Source: Deltaproteobacteria bacterium
GTDB lineage: Bacteria > Bdellovibrionota_C > UBA2361 > J135
Assembly (NCBI GenBank): GCA_020635175.1
Contig: JACKAH010000001.1
Span: 124,001 to 188,000, forward strand
Direction: 5' to 3'
DNA: 64,000 nt
Part shown: positions 8,981 to 17,361 of the stretch, in pieces
Layout: each line of letters starts with the position of its first letter
Position numbering within the stretch: position 1 is the stretch's first letter
Made by a program: the position numbers and the translations under genes
The notes under the pieces: model-generated
Told to the model about the DNA's origin: nothing
What the model saw: only the letters and a program-made list of their open reading frames with translations
Databases searched by the model: none

Positions 8981-9868
8981 ATGCTAGAGAAGCTAATACA
9001 ATCAGATGGTCCACCAGTACTTTGTCTTGAGGTTAATCCTCCACACGGTGTGATTTTAGATAGTATATTTAAGCGCTTATCAGATCTTCCTGATGGTCTG
9101 GATTATTTTAACATTACAGACAGTGCCCTCGCTCGAATGAAGATGGCAGCTATTCCATTTGCAGCAATGCTTAAAGACAGATTTGAAATCGAGCCACTTG
9201 TGAATGTCTCCTGTAGAGATAGAAATTTAATTGCACTTCAAGGCGACCTTTTAGCTGCTTGGACCGCGGGGATTCAATCTGTAGTAGCACTTACTGGTGA
9301 CGCTATGAGTGTTGGTGATTCACCTGAGGGTAAAGGAGTTTTTGAGATAAACTCAGTAGGACTTCTAAATACAATCTCTAAGCTTAATTCAGGGATCGAT
9401 ATTTCTGGCAAAAAGCTAAATGGTGCTCCATACATAGTGCCTGGGGTTGTCGTAAATCCAAATGCTAGAAACATGGCTGCTGAGCTGCGTCGCTTAGAGA
9501 AAAAGAAGCAGGCAGGCGCAATGTATGCCTTATCTCAGCCTGTTTATGATGCGGATTCGGCGGTTGAATTTTTCACAGAGGTAAAAAAGATCGGTATCTC
9601 TACTCTGGTTGGTTTAATGCCTTTTAAAAATGCTGAATCAGCTCTTAGGGTTTTGGATTCGGTGCCAGGGATTAGATTTTCTGAAAAAATAGAGGCCGAA
9701 CTAAGAACAAGGGACCAAAAAGAAGATCTCTCCCAGTTTTTTATTGAGAATGCTTTAGAGATGAGTGAACAGCTTCAACCTCATGTCAGAGGTTTTCATC
9801 TAATTTGTGGAACAACCCCGAAGTTGGCGATAAAATTGCTGAAAAGGCTTGTGGAGCATTACAGATAG
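8981..9868 (+). CDS. metF: Methylenetetrahydrofolate reductase family protein
   Basis: A 295-residue TIM-barrel flavoprotein of the 5,10-methylenetetrahydrofolate reductase family. YFNITDSALARMKM near 42-55 and SCRDRN at 77-82 match the folate/FAD-binding strands, followed by ALTGD and ALSQPVYD (the QP substrate motif). It would make 5-methyltetrahydrofolate for methionine synthesis or one-carbon flow. It is slightly different from enteric MetF and resembles the version that stands near acetogen-like or deltaproteobacterial genes, so the electron donor (NADH or ferredoxin) cannot be assumed. It is divergent from the 203-residue gene and 75 bases before a ferredoxin-type gene. Confidence 0.85.
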   Translation: MLEKLIQSDGPPVLCLEVNPPHGVILDSIFKRLSDLPDGLDYFNITDSALARMKMAAIPFAAMLKDRFEIEPLVNVSCRDRNLIALQGDLLAAWTAGIQSVVALTGDAMSVGDSPEGKGVFEINSVGLLNTISKLNSGIDISGKKLNGAPYIVPGVVVNPNARNMAAELRRLEKKKQAGAMYALSQPVYDADSAVEFFTEVKKIGISTLVGLMPFKNAESALRVLDSVPGIRFSEKIEAELRTRDQKEDLSQFFIENALEMSEQLQPHVRGFHLICGTTPKLAIKLLKRLVEHYR

Positions 9869-9943
9869 AGGGACTTTTAGATTATAGAGTTTTGTAAGAT
9901 AATCGTTCAGTCTTAGAGTTAGGAAGATAATTAGGAGTTCTCG

Positions 9944-10540
9944 GTGAAACGAAGAGAAGAGATGACATTTTGGGAAAGGCTTTATGTTGTTGAGGCATTC
10001 AAAGGAATTGTACTGACATTTTCCCGCTTAGTTAGAAATCTGATTTTGTATCTCTTCGGCCATGAGAAAAAAATTGCGGCAACACCAGCTACTATTCAAT
10101 ACCCAAACGAGCGCCGTGACTATCCAGAAAGATTTCGAGGCAGACACCGTCTAACTTTGTATGACAACGGTGACATCAAGTGTACTGCATGTTTCCTCTG
10201 CGCGACTGCATGTCCAGCACGTTGTATTTATATTGAGCCAGCTGAGCATAACAATCCTGATATTGAAAAATTTCCGCATCGTTATGAAATAGATACTCTG
10301 CTCTGTATTTATTGTGGGTATTGCGTTGAGGCCTGTCCTGTTGATGCCATTAGAATGGATACAGGTCTTCATCCAGAAGTCTATCCTCCAGATCCAAGAC
10401 TCTTTATTGAAGATAAGGAAACATTAATGCAGCGTTCAAGACTGCTTGAAGATAATGGTTCTAAGACTCTCTATGATATGCATATGAAAAAGATGCAGCA
10501 TGTTGAGACTCACCCAAATGACGAGGTAAAATATGGGTAG
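9944..10540 (+). CDS. nuoI: NuoI-like 2[4Fe-4S] ferredoxin subunit
   Basis: A 198-residue iron-sulfur protein. The first cluster uses Cys 80, 83, 86 and 90 (CTACFLCATAC) and the second Cys 121, 124, 127 and 131 (CIYCGYCVEAC), the arrangement of complex I subunit NuoI. An amphipathic N-terminus (LTFSRLVRNLILYLFG) would dock it to the membrane arm. GTG start with an AGGAG about 10 bases upstream. No other nuo gene is nearby, so either the complex I genes are scattered or this serves another reductase. It overlaps the following DUF1329 gene by 8 bases. Confidence 0.85.
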   Translation: MKRREEMTFWERLYVVEAFKGIVLTFSRLVRNLILYLFGHEKKIAATPATIQYPNERRDYPERFRGRHRLTLYDNGDIKCTACFLCATACPARCIYIEPAEHNNPDIEKFPHRYEIDTLLCIYCGYCVEACPVDAIRMDTGLHPEVYPPDPRLFIEDKETLMQRSRLLEDNGSKTLYDMHMKKMQHVETHPNDEVKYG

Positions 10541-11900
10541 ATGCTGCAAAATAGCAGTTCTGCTCACAACTGTCTTTTTTTTTACCTCACTAGCGCTTGG
10601 CCAAAATAGTACCACATCGGAGCTTCCTCCCAGGGTACTGCCGCTACCTAATCCAGGCGTAGGAGAAGTTCAGGGACTCCTAATTCATAAAGAAAATGCG
10701 CCTTACTATAAGGATCTTATAATCCCTGAGCTTTATCACCTCATTCGTTTTCAGTCTGCGGTAGTAGATGCTGCAAGGAGCCTGAGGTACGAGTGGAAAG
10801 CTGACAGTGATTGGCTTCAGAATACGCAAGAACTTTTTGATAAATCTATTAAACTTTCAGAACAGGGAACGTATCCTTTTAGCACAGAGGCTGAAGTTGG
10901 TGCGCCTTTCGGTAATGCTTCACTGATTGAAAAACAGTGGGAAGATTATAGTGCTCTTTCTGAACAAGGTAGAAGTAATTCAGATTTTCCATTAAGACTT
11001 TTATGGAATTTAAAGTCGCAGTTCTGGTCGCAAGGGTTAATTGATTTAGATTTTACTCTACAATGGCTTGCCAATGGTAAAGCTTGGCGTGATGTCAGAG
11101 GTAAATTTCAACGCGTTTATCCTTGGATAATTGATCCGACATCTAAGTTGCCTCAGATCTTTCGTGAAAAAATACAGTTAACCGAGCCTGCTGCATTGCG
11201 TGACCTAATTTGGTTAACTTATCGGTTTCAGCATAAAGACGAGGATGTTGTTTGGGTTTACTCACCTGCGATTAAAAAGGTTCGTCAGCTTACAGGTTCA
11301 AATAGAGCTGACTCGCTTTTTACATCTTCGGTTAGTTCAGAAGATTTTCTGACCTGGTCAGGTAAAACTTCTTATGTAAGAGCAACTGTATTAAGTCGTA
11401 AGTTAGCGCTTGTGCCGTTTGAGTCAGCTGAAATGAGAGACCTAAGCTTAGGTGTTGATTCCTGCTATAGAGTTGATGGTTCTGTTACAGATACTTTACA
11501 TTGGAATTTTGCGACACGGAAATTTAAGTCATCAGCTAGTTGGCTACCCACAAATTCAATATTTGTACCGCGCTATCTCTATGAAATTGAGCTTGTGAAC
11601 AAGGACGATCCGTACTCCCTATATGGTCGTCAGATCCTATATGTTGAGGAGGAGTCGTTTCTGCCTGTTTATAAAATTGTTTATGATCGAGCAGGGCGTC
11701 ATTGGAAAACAATTATCTCCGCGTACGGCTTAGCTGCTACTAAGGATAGGCGCAAGAAAGTTCCATTTCCTGCATATTCTATTGTGCTTGATAAAATCGA
11801 AAAGAAAGAGTTCGTGTTAGATTATAACCAGGTCCGTTACTGTAACGGTTATACTAATGAGTTAGGAATTGATTCCTTTAACCCTAATAAGCTTCCGTAA
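10533..11900 (+). CDS. DUF1329-family exported protein
   Basis: A 455-residue protein with a signal peptide (hydrophobic run to about residue 22, then LALGQ). Its central VWVYSPAIKKVRQL followed by an RADSL segment is the hallmark of the DUF1329 family, whose members are outer-membrane-associated proteins similar in fold to LolA/LolB-like lipid carriers. In several bacteria they accompany RND-type exporters. Function here is inferred only from the family. It overlaps the NuoI-like gene by 8 bases and is followed by a strong terminator. Confidence 0.75.
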   Translation: MGRCCKIAVLLTTVFFFTSLALGQNSTTSELPPRVLPLPNPGVGEVQGLLIHKENAPYYKDLIIPELYHLIRFQSAVVDAARSLRYEWKADSDWLQNTQELFDKSIKLSEQGTYPFSTEAEVGAPFGNASLIEKQWEDYSALSEQGRSNSDFPLRLLWNLKSQFWSQGLIDLDFTLQWLANGKAWRDVRGKFQRVYPWIIDPTSKLPQIFREKIQLTEPAALRDLIWLTYRFQHKDEDVVWVYSPAIKKVRQLTGSNRADSLFTSSVSSEDFLTWSGKTSYVRATVLSRKLALVPFESAEMRDLSLGVDSCYRVDGSVTDTLHWNFATRKFKSSASWLPTNSIFVPRYLYEIELVNKDDPYSLYGRQILYVEEESFLPVYKIVYDRAGRHWKTIISAYGLAATKDRRKKVPFPAYSIVLDKIEKKEFVLDYNQVRYCNGYTNELGIDSFNPNKLP

Positions 11901-11921
11901 AAATTTTCACTGAAAAAAAGA

Positions 11922-11966
11922 CCAGCGGGCTTTTAAGTTTCCTTAAAAGCCCCTCTGGATTTTGGG
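11922..11966 (+). terminator. Rho-independent-type terminator after the DUF1329 gene
   Basis: An 11-bp perfect stem (11927-11937 with 11942-11952, loop TTTC) is extended by an outer CCAG/CTGG pair and followed by ATTTTGGG. It starts about 20 bases after the stop codon. Confidence 0.75.
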
Positions 11967-12317
11967 TTGTTTGGGTTGTTTGGGCATAAAATCTGTTTTC
12001 AAAGCTCTTATCTGAGATCCTTCAAAACAGCTCTCTCATGCACTGTATTAACTACTAGTTGCAGAAAGTATGCCAAGAAGTTATGGCTCAAAACTTATTC
12101 GATGTAACCAAAAAGTGGGATTCTTTCCCACATATTTAGTCTAACATAATTGATTTCTATAAGCATGTCAATTTAGGAAGCAAGGCTAGCTTACTGTTAT
12201 TATTGTGAAAAATGGCGACAGGGCTCAGTTTGCACTCTTTTGAGGAATGTTACCGAAAACCTGAGGCTTCCTTCATTTGGTAAAAGTGCTGCCCTAATAC
12301 TGCTTCCTAAGTCCTTT
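11967..12317. other. Intergenic leader region before the PilB-like gene
   Basis: Apart from a second small hairpin (GTGGGA 12115-12120 with TCCCAC 12126-12131) I see no gene, repeat family or clear sigma-70 promoter here. The promoter for the following gene appears to lie at its right edge. Confidence 0.5.
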
Positions 12318-12344
12318 TAAGAAAATCTCTCAAAGTGCCGATCT
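12318..12344 (+). promoter_or_regulatory. Sigma-28-like promoter of the PilB-like gene
   Basis: TAAGAAAA, 11 nt, then GCCGATCT. The flagellar sigma-28 (FliA) consensus is TAAAGTTT-N11-GCCGATAA; the -10 core and spacer match exactly and the -35 only at TAA. The -10 ends 33 bases before the ATG at 12377. The same arrangement, with the same -35 octamer, precedes the kinase gene (15278-15304). Confidence 0.6.
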
Positions 12345-12376
12345 TATTATTGTGAAGTGATTTTTTGGTTTGCGTG

Positions 12377-14092
12377 ATGGATCCAAGACTTAATCTTATA
12401 ACCTTTCTGCAGGAATCAGGGTTGGTAGATAAAACTGCCTTGAGTGACGTGATGAAATCTAGAGAGGGTGAGCCTCTACATGTATTAGGGCTCAGAGATG
12501 AAATCGATGAGGTCTCAACGATTAGAAAGTTAGCAGAGAAATTAGGAATTAAGTATTTAGACCTAACAAATCCGAGCGTAAATGGCTTGATGCATCCTGA
12601 GTTGTTTGGAAATAAGATTGATAAAGATCTACTCTGGGCAAACAACGCATTTCCTATCTCTGAAGATGAGGACTATGCCGTAATCGTTTTTGCTAACCCT
12701 TTTAACATTGAAGCTCAAAAAGCTATTGAGTTTTTGTTAGCAAAACCTGTCAAAGTTGCAATTGCCGAAGAGCATAAGATTAAAGATAAGCTAGCCCAGT
12801 ACTATCCTTCCGATAAGCTTTCGTATGATGCAATCACTGCTGTTGAAAACAAAGCACATGTCGAAATTGTAGGTGAAACAGAAATAAGAGTTGCTGATCA
12901 TGCTGACGCAGAAAGCCCACCAATCGTACGTTTAGCTAATATGATTATCTCTGATGCAGTTATTAGTGGTGCAAGTGATATCCACATTGAGCCGATTGAA
13001 ACAGGCGTAGAGGTCAGATTTCGAATCGATGGTAAGATGAGTCATGTCGTTGAAGTTCCAAAGAGGCTTCAGTCTTATTTGACTTCTCGCTTTAAGCTTT
13101 TAGCAAAAATGGATATTGCTGAGCATCGTAAGCCACAAGATGGAAGATTTCGGGTTAGAGCGCATGAGAAGCTTATTGATATGAGAGTTTCATGTTTGCC
13201 AACAGCGTTTGGTGAGACTGTTGTTTTAAGGCTCCTGCAGCAGCACCTTGAGTATCGAAGCTTTTCTGAGTTTGGTGTTACTGCACACCTGGAGCAGAAA
13301 ATTCTACAGGCATTAGAATCCGAGTGTAAGATGTTTTTAGTAACAGGTCCTACAGGTTCCGGGAAAACAACAACGCTTTATAATGCGCTACACTATTTAA
13401 ACGATCGTACTAGCAACATCGTAACAGTAGAAGATCCAATTGAATATCGGCTCTCAGGGGTGAATCAAGTCCAGGTAAATGAGACAGCAGGAGTTACGTT
13501 TGCAGCAACTCTTCGATCGATTCTTAGGCAAGACCCTGATGTCATCATGGTTGGTGAGATTCGTGATAAAGAAACTGCCGAGATAGCAGTTGAAGCTTCG
13601 CTTACAGGTCATAAGGTTCTATCCACTCTGCATACAAATGATGCTCCATCGGCTATTACGAGACTCAAGCATTTGCATGTAAGCCCATACTCAATCGGGA
13701 GCTCAGTTTCAGGAATCCTTGCACAGAGACTTGTTCGTCGAATCTGTCCAGATTGTGTTGTGGAGTATGAGCCTACACGCAAAGAGAGATTGAAAATGCT
13801 CTGTGATCAATTTGAACTTGTCTCAGATAAGTTAACGATGGGGGCAGGTTGTAAGTCCTGCAACAATATCGGATACAAAGGACGGCAAGGCATTTACAGT
13901 TTCTTTGAAATTGATAGTACAATCTCTGACATGCTGATTAAAGATGAAGCAAGTTTAGGTGAAATAGTTTCGCATGCAAAAAAGAATGGGTTTAAAGAGA
14001 TTCACGAGGTTGCACTGGATCTAGTCAAGGATGGTTTAACAACCATTGATGAAGTGACACCGTATTTGTTTGTGAAACACTATGCGGAGTAG
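12377..14092 (+). CDS. Type II/IV secretion ATPase (GspE/PilB family)
   Basis: Hexameric traffic ATPase that drives assembly of type IV pili or type II secretion. The N-terminal half is an MshEN/GspE_N-like domain (to about residue 145). Then come the ASDIHIEP Asp-box region, Walker A GPTGSGKTT near 324-332, VTVEDPIEY, Walker B DPDVIMVGEIRD and the LSTLHTND His box. A CPDC...CKSC zinc site near the C-terminus marks the GspE/PilB group. I prefer the ATG at 12377; a TTG four codons upstream is in frame. It sits beside, not inside, the Tad genes, which have their own ATPase CpaF, and its stop abuts that of the convergent SspB-like gene. Confidence 0.9.
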   Translation: MDPRLNLITFLQESGLVDKTALSDVMKSREGEPLHVLGLRDEIDEVSTIRKLAEKLGIKYLDLTNPSVNGLMHPELFGNKIDKDLLWANNAFPISEDEDYAVIVFANPFNIEAQKAIEFLLAKPVKVAIAEEHKIKDKLAQYYPSDKLSYDAITAVENKAHVEIVGETEIRVADHADAESPPIVRLANMIISDAVISGASDIHIEPIETGVEVRFRIDGKMSHVVEVPKRLQSYLTSRFKLLAKMDIAEHRKPQDGRFRVRAHEKLIDMRVSCLPTAFGETVVLRLLQQHLEYRSFSEFGVTAHLEQKILQALESECKMFLVTGPTGSGKTTTLYNALHYLNDRTSNIVTVEDPIEYRLSGVNQVQVNETAGVTFAATLRSILRQDPDVIMVGEIRDKETAEIAVEASLTGHKVLSTLHTNDAPSAITRLKHLHVSPYSIGSSVSGILAQRLVRRICPDCVVEYEPTRKERLKMLCDQFELVSDKLTMGAGCKSCNNIGYKGRQGIYSFFEIDSTISDMLIKDEASLGEIVSHAKKNGFKEIHEVALDLVKDGLTTIDEVTPYLFVKHYAE

Positions 14093-14554
14093 TTACTTTA
14101 CTCTTTTTAAGTAAGGTACTTCTGCTGATTTACGTTTGATCTTAGCGCGCTCTGCCTCTGAGCTTTTAGCTATCGTTTGAGGTTCTATTCTGTGAGCCTT
14201 TTTCTCAGGAGCTGGATTTTTCAAAGTTTTCATTATCTCAATCAAGATATCGTTTGGGGCATGCTCCGGCCAAATCACATTAGCTCCAGATGAGCAGGTT
14301 GCTCCCCAAAGAGCATCAAATGGAATTATGCATTCGCAATATTGTGTACCAAACAAGAGGCTAGCCCAGATTCTTTCATCGCTGATGTCCATTCCACCCT
14401 GAAAGCCGTAACTTAATTTCAATGTTACCGATGGGTTATCCATTAAATGAGGAGGAACTTCAACACCATCTGCTGTGGTATCGAAATGAATTAGGCAGTA
14501 ATCATCCTCTAGATATTCGTTAATTGTTTCGAGCTTTTCCCTGTTGCTTGTCAT
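14093..14554 (-). CDS. SspB-like ClpXP adaptor family protein
   Basis: A 153-residue protein. Residues about 28-90 follow the SspB fold pattern: VEVPPHL, a beta-strand SVTLKLSYGF, then IWASLLFGTQYCECIIPFDAL, corresponding to the peptide-binding groove and the 'F..y..ipf.ai' strand of SspB. The C-terminus is basic and disordered, ending in LKRVK, where SspB proteins carry a short ClpX-docking tail. The family delivers ssrA-tagged proteins to ClpXP. It overlaps the upstream exported-protein gene by 35 bases, implying coupling. Confidence 0.7.
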   Translation of the reverse strand: MTSNREKLETINEYLEDDYCLIHFDTTADGVEVPPHLMDNPSVTLKLSYGFQGGMDISDERIWASLLFGTQYCECIIPFDALWGATCSSGANVIWPEHAPNDILIEIMKTLKNPAPEKKAHRIEPQTIAKSSEAERAKIKRKSAEVPYLKRVK

Positions 14555-15224
14555 TACTCTGAGCTATCTCTTTTTGTAGCGCCATCACCTCAGCGCTTAA
14601 TTCATCGACTAATTTCTCTAAATCGGAGCAATCAACAGCTTTAGGCTTACTAGAAGTCTCAAGATCGCGTCTCTGCTCTTTAAGATCCTGGCCTGTTATT
14701 ACTGACCAAATCAGATCCACAGTATACGCACTCTTTAAAAGAAATCCACCTACTACTGTTTTGCCGCTAAGAAGTTCAGGTGATGGAAGCAGTATTTTCA
14801 AAGGTTTATCGGAGTTTTTCGCTGGGATATTGCTAACTTTTTGAGTGCTTTTTGGCTTATTTTTAAAGCGAATCATAATCTGGGTGCCGCTACTATTAGG
14901 AACGACATTCACACTCGAAGTTTCAGTCAGCGTTACTATTAAATCGGTACTCTCAGCGGCTTTAAACTGAGTGATAGATTTAATGTTTTTAGGTAGTGAA
15001 TTTTCGCTAGTAGTAAACGAGCCCTGCAGTGCTGATATCCTTAGAATTCTTCCTTCTTTTTGGGGAGTTACAGAGATGCTATTGGCTAGCTCACCAGTGA
15101 TTTTTAGCACCAAAAATCGCTCTCCATAGGAGCTAATTTCGTACTTCAGATCCTGAGCAAAGCTCAGCTCTGATCGCATCAATAAAAGTATCAAGATTAA
15201 GCAAAAAATCCTGCAATTTCTCAT
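14520..15224 (-). CDS. Exported protein with AMIN-like N-terminal region and coiled-coil tail
   Basis: A 234-residue protein with a signal peptide (LILILLLMRSELSFAQ, cleavage near residue 23). Residues 25-125 are beta-rich and spaced like an AMIN domain (YEISSYGERFLVLKITGE, then a GTQIMIRF strand), a module that targets proteins to the cell wall or to secretins. A hydrophobic stretch follows, then a charged C-terminal coiled coil (CSDLEKLVDELSAEVMALQ). The AMIN assignment is tentative. It diverges from the kinase gene at 15336. Confidence 0.5.
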   Translation of the reverse strand: MRNCRIFCLILILLLMRSELSFAQDLKYEISSYGERFLVLKITGELANSISVTPQKEGRILRISALQGSFTTSENSLPKNIKSITQFKAAESTDLIVTLTETSSVNVVPNSSGTQIMIRFKNKPKSTQKVSNIPAKNSDKPLKILLPSPELLSGKTVVGGFLLKSAYTVDLIWSVITGQDLKEQRRDLETSSKPKAVDCSDLEKLVDELSAEVMALQKEIAQSNDKQQGKARNN

Positions 15225-15277
15225 GGGTTGGGCAAGATCCGTGAAAATTTGCTCTCACCGTACCCTTTCTCTCTCTT

Positions 15278-15304
15278 TAAGAAAATCCCTCAGATTGCCG
15301 ATTT
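15278..15304 (+). promoter_or_regulatory. Sigma-28-like promoter of the Ser/Thr kinase gene
   Basis: TAAGAAAA, 11 nt, GCCGATTT, with the -10 ending 32 bases before the ATG at 15336. Most of the 27 bases are shared with the promoter at 12318-12344. It lies inside the longer open frame that begins at 15228, which argues that the longer frame is not translated. Confidence 0.6.
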
Positions 15305-15335
15305 TGGATATGACGAGATAGGAGGATTTAAACGA

Positions 15336-16721
15336 ATGATCCCAGGTCTTGAGCCAGGAAGCCTTTTTGGTGATCGCTATGAGGTTTTGCGCTGCATTGG
15401 TACAGGCGGCATGGGGGCCGTGTATCTAGCATGCGACCCAGATCATCGGGATTTCTTAGTCGCGTTAAAGATCTTATATCCAGGAATTATTCAATCACGT
15501 GAAGCAAGAGAACGCTTTAGAACAGAGATCGTCGCTTCGTATAGAGTAAATCATCAGAATGTAGTTCGCGCTTTTGAATACTTTGATAGTGAAGAGATGC
15601 AGGCCTATGCGATGGAGTATATCGATGGAGGAGATCTCGCTGAGCGTATGGATGGTTTAACTCCTGAACGCTCCATGCCTGAGGCGCAAGTAATAGATAC
15701 TTTGCATCAGATTGCATCAGGGTTAAGCGCAATTCACGAGCAGGGAATTGTTCATAGAGATCTCAAACCAGAAAATATCTTAATGACAAGCGATGGGGTA
15801 GTGAAGATTAGCGACTTCGGTGTCGCACGTCTTAGAGGATCAGTTACATTAACAGCAGTAGGCGCAATGGTTGGAACTCCAAAGTACGTTTCGCCTGAGT
15901 ATGTAGAATCTGGTGAGTGTGATCATCGCGGTGATATCTATGCTGTAGGCGTAATAGGGTATGAGTTAGCTGTTGGGGAATCTCCCTTTCGAGCTGAATC
16001 AAGACTATCCGTTATGATGGAGCGTTTCGAGTTAGATTATTCAAAGCTTAAGAATAGAATCAGTCAGTATAGACCTGAACTTTTAAGAATTATCGCAAAG
16101 GCGATGTCTGTTGACGTGAGTGACCGCTATCAATCTGCAGCTCAGATGAGAATCGATTTAGATTTATTAAGGCGTGAAAAGGAGATTCTTTATGCCAGAG
16201 AGTTTCCAATAGATGGAACACGCGTTAAGCAAAAAGATAAAACGAGCGTTCCTGGAATTGATGAGATAACTTTACTTAGTGGAGTGGTTGAACAGAAGGC
16301 GATTCCTCAGATCCAAGCTAAGCCTCGTAAAACTCTTAAGTGGGCCATCATGGCAGCTCTCACTTCGTTTTTGCTCGTAGTTGTAGGTGTAGCGCTATTT
16401 TCAAAACACTCTCCTTTTGGAGGAAACTTAGGTTTGAATCGACTGAGTCAAGGTAACTACTCTGGTGCAATCAAAGGCCTTGGTTCAAGTGACAAGTTAA
16501 TTGGATTTCAGCTGTGGAAAACTGACAAAGGTGTTTTCGCTTTGCTTGGCAAATCTCACTGTCAGATTGTACCTGTATCAGATGAGGGGAATTTTAACTG
16601 CGGAGATCTAAAGTACAAACTTGAGATTCGGGAAGCCGCTAATGAAGTTGTGGTGGGTGAAGTCCTAGATTTGGAATGGAATATCAAAGGATACTGGAAG
16701 GTGCGGCGTGGCTCGGTTTAA
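15336..16721 (+). CDS. PknB-type Ser/Thr protein kinase with one membrane segment
   Basis: A 461-residue Hanks-type kinase. The glycine loop IGTGGMGAVYL is at about 21-31, VALKIL carries the ATP-binding Lys, HRDLKPEN is the catalytic loop and DFGVARL the Mg-binding loop. GTPKYVSPEY is the activation segment end. A membrane helix (about 335-356) follows the kinase domain and leaves a roughly 100-residue extracytoplasmic tail with no PASTA repeats. I chose 15336 because AGGAGG lies 10 bases upstream; 15228 is also in frame but lies before the putative promoter. It probably regulates the neighbouring pilus genes by phosphorylation (inference). Confidence 0.88.
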   Translation: MIPGLEPGSLFGDRYEVLRCIGTGGMGAVYLACDPDHRDFLVALKILYPGIIQSREARERFRTEIVASYRVNHQNVVRAFEYFDSEEMQAYAMEYIDGGDLAERMDGLTPERSMPEAQVIDTLHQIASGLSAIHEQGIVHRDLKPENILMTSDGVVKISDFGVARLRGSVTLTAVGAMVGTPKYVSPEYVESGECDHRGDIYAVGVIGYELAVGESPFRAESRLSVMMERFELDYSKLKNRISQYRPELLRIIAKAMSVDVSDRYQSAAQMRIDLDLLRREKEILYAREFPIDGTRVKQKDKTSVPGIDEITLLSGVVEQKAIPQIQAKPRKTLKWAIMAALTSFLLVVVGVALFSKHSPFGGNLGLNRLSQGNYSGAIKGLGSSDKLIGFQLWKTDKGVFALLGKSHCQIVPVSDEGNFNCGDLKYKLEIREAANEVVVGEVLDLEWNIKGYWKVRRGSV

Positions 16722-17361
16722 ATATTACGCACTTATAGCTCAATTACTATTTGCAGTTAACGTATTAGCTTTTGATAAGACTTCATTTTTTCATATACCG
16801 CCAGAGTTTGTTGATTCTCAAAAAATTGAACTTTCTATTTCAGCTGAGGGAATTAAGAGAGCTAGAGTTTTACTCTCAGATAGCGCTGGTATCTTGCCAA
16901 TAGAGATGGCTATACAGGAAGATTCTAATGAGCTGACTGCTAAGTTTGATCCATCGGATCTTGCATTAATCAAATATCAATTTCAGATTCAAGCCGACGA
17001 TAACACTCTATTTGAAAGCCCATATTACTATATCAGACGACCTGCTGCAGATTCTCTTGAAGCTGAGCTTAGCGCCTATAATAAGGAATACGATCTGGTA
17101 AACAAAAAGATCAGACAGGTTAAAAATGCAATTTATAACTTACAGGAAGGGAATTTAGTTACTCGAAAATCACAGGAGTTAGGAAGAGCAGTTTTAATGT
17201 TGCGGGATGCTGAGAAAGAATTCGTTAAGCAACAGGTGCTTGCTTCTACCTTATACGAAGAGATTACCTTACAGCAGGGCATTACCCCAAGAGGTCAACT
17301 CGTTCAAAATATGAGAAACCTAATCGCTAAGGAACAGGAGAGGCTTTGGGGTGAAAAATAA
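16708..17361 (+). CDS. Exported coiled-coil protein, unknown function
   Basis: A 217-residue protein, GTG start, overlapping the kinase gene by 14 bases. Signal peptide (LIAQLLFAVNVLAF) then an all-beta first half (about 25-110: KIELSISAEG, ISAEGIKRARVLLSD, YQFQIQADDNT) reminiscent of an Ig-like domain. A coiled coil follows from about 120 to the end (ELSAYNKEYDLVNKKIRQVK). No family is recognised. The next gene has the same plan, so the two may form a periplasmic complex that is linked to the kinase. Confidence 0.65.
   Translation: MARFKYYALIAQLLFAVNVLAFDKTSFFHIPPEFVDSQKIELSISAEGIKRARVLLSDSAGILPIEMAIQEDSNELTAKFDPSDLALIKYQFQIQADDNTLFESPYYYIRRPAADSLEAELSAYNKEYDLVNKKIRQVKNAIYNLQEGNLVTRKSQELGRAVLMLRDAEKEFVKQQVLASTLYEEITLQQGITPRGQLVQNMRNLIAKEQERLWGEK

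Noticed and set aside
15228..15335. 36-codon N-terminal extension of the Ser/Thr kinase
   Set aside because: It lies across the sigma-28-like promoter and has no Shine-Dalgarno, whereas AGGAGG precedes the ATG at 15336.
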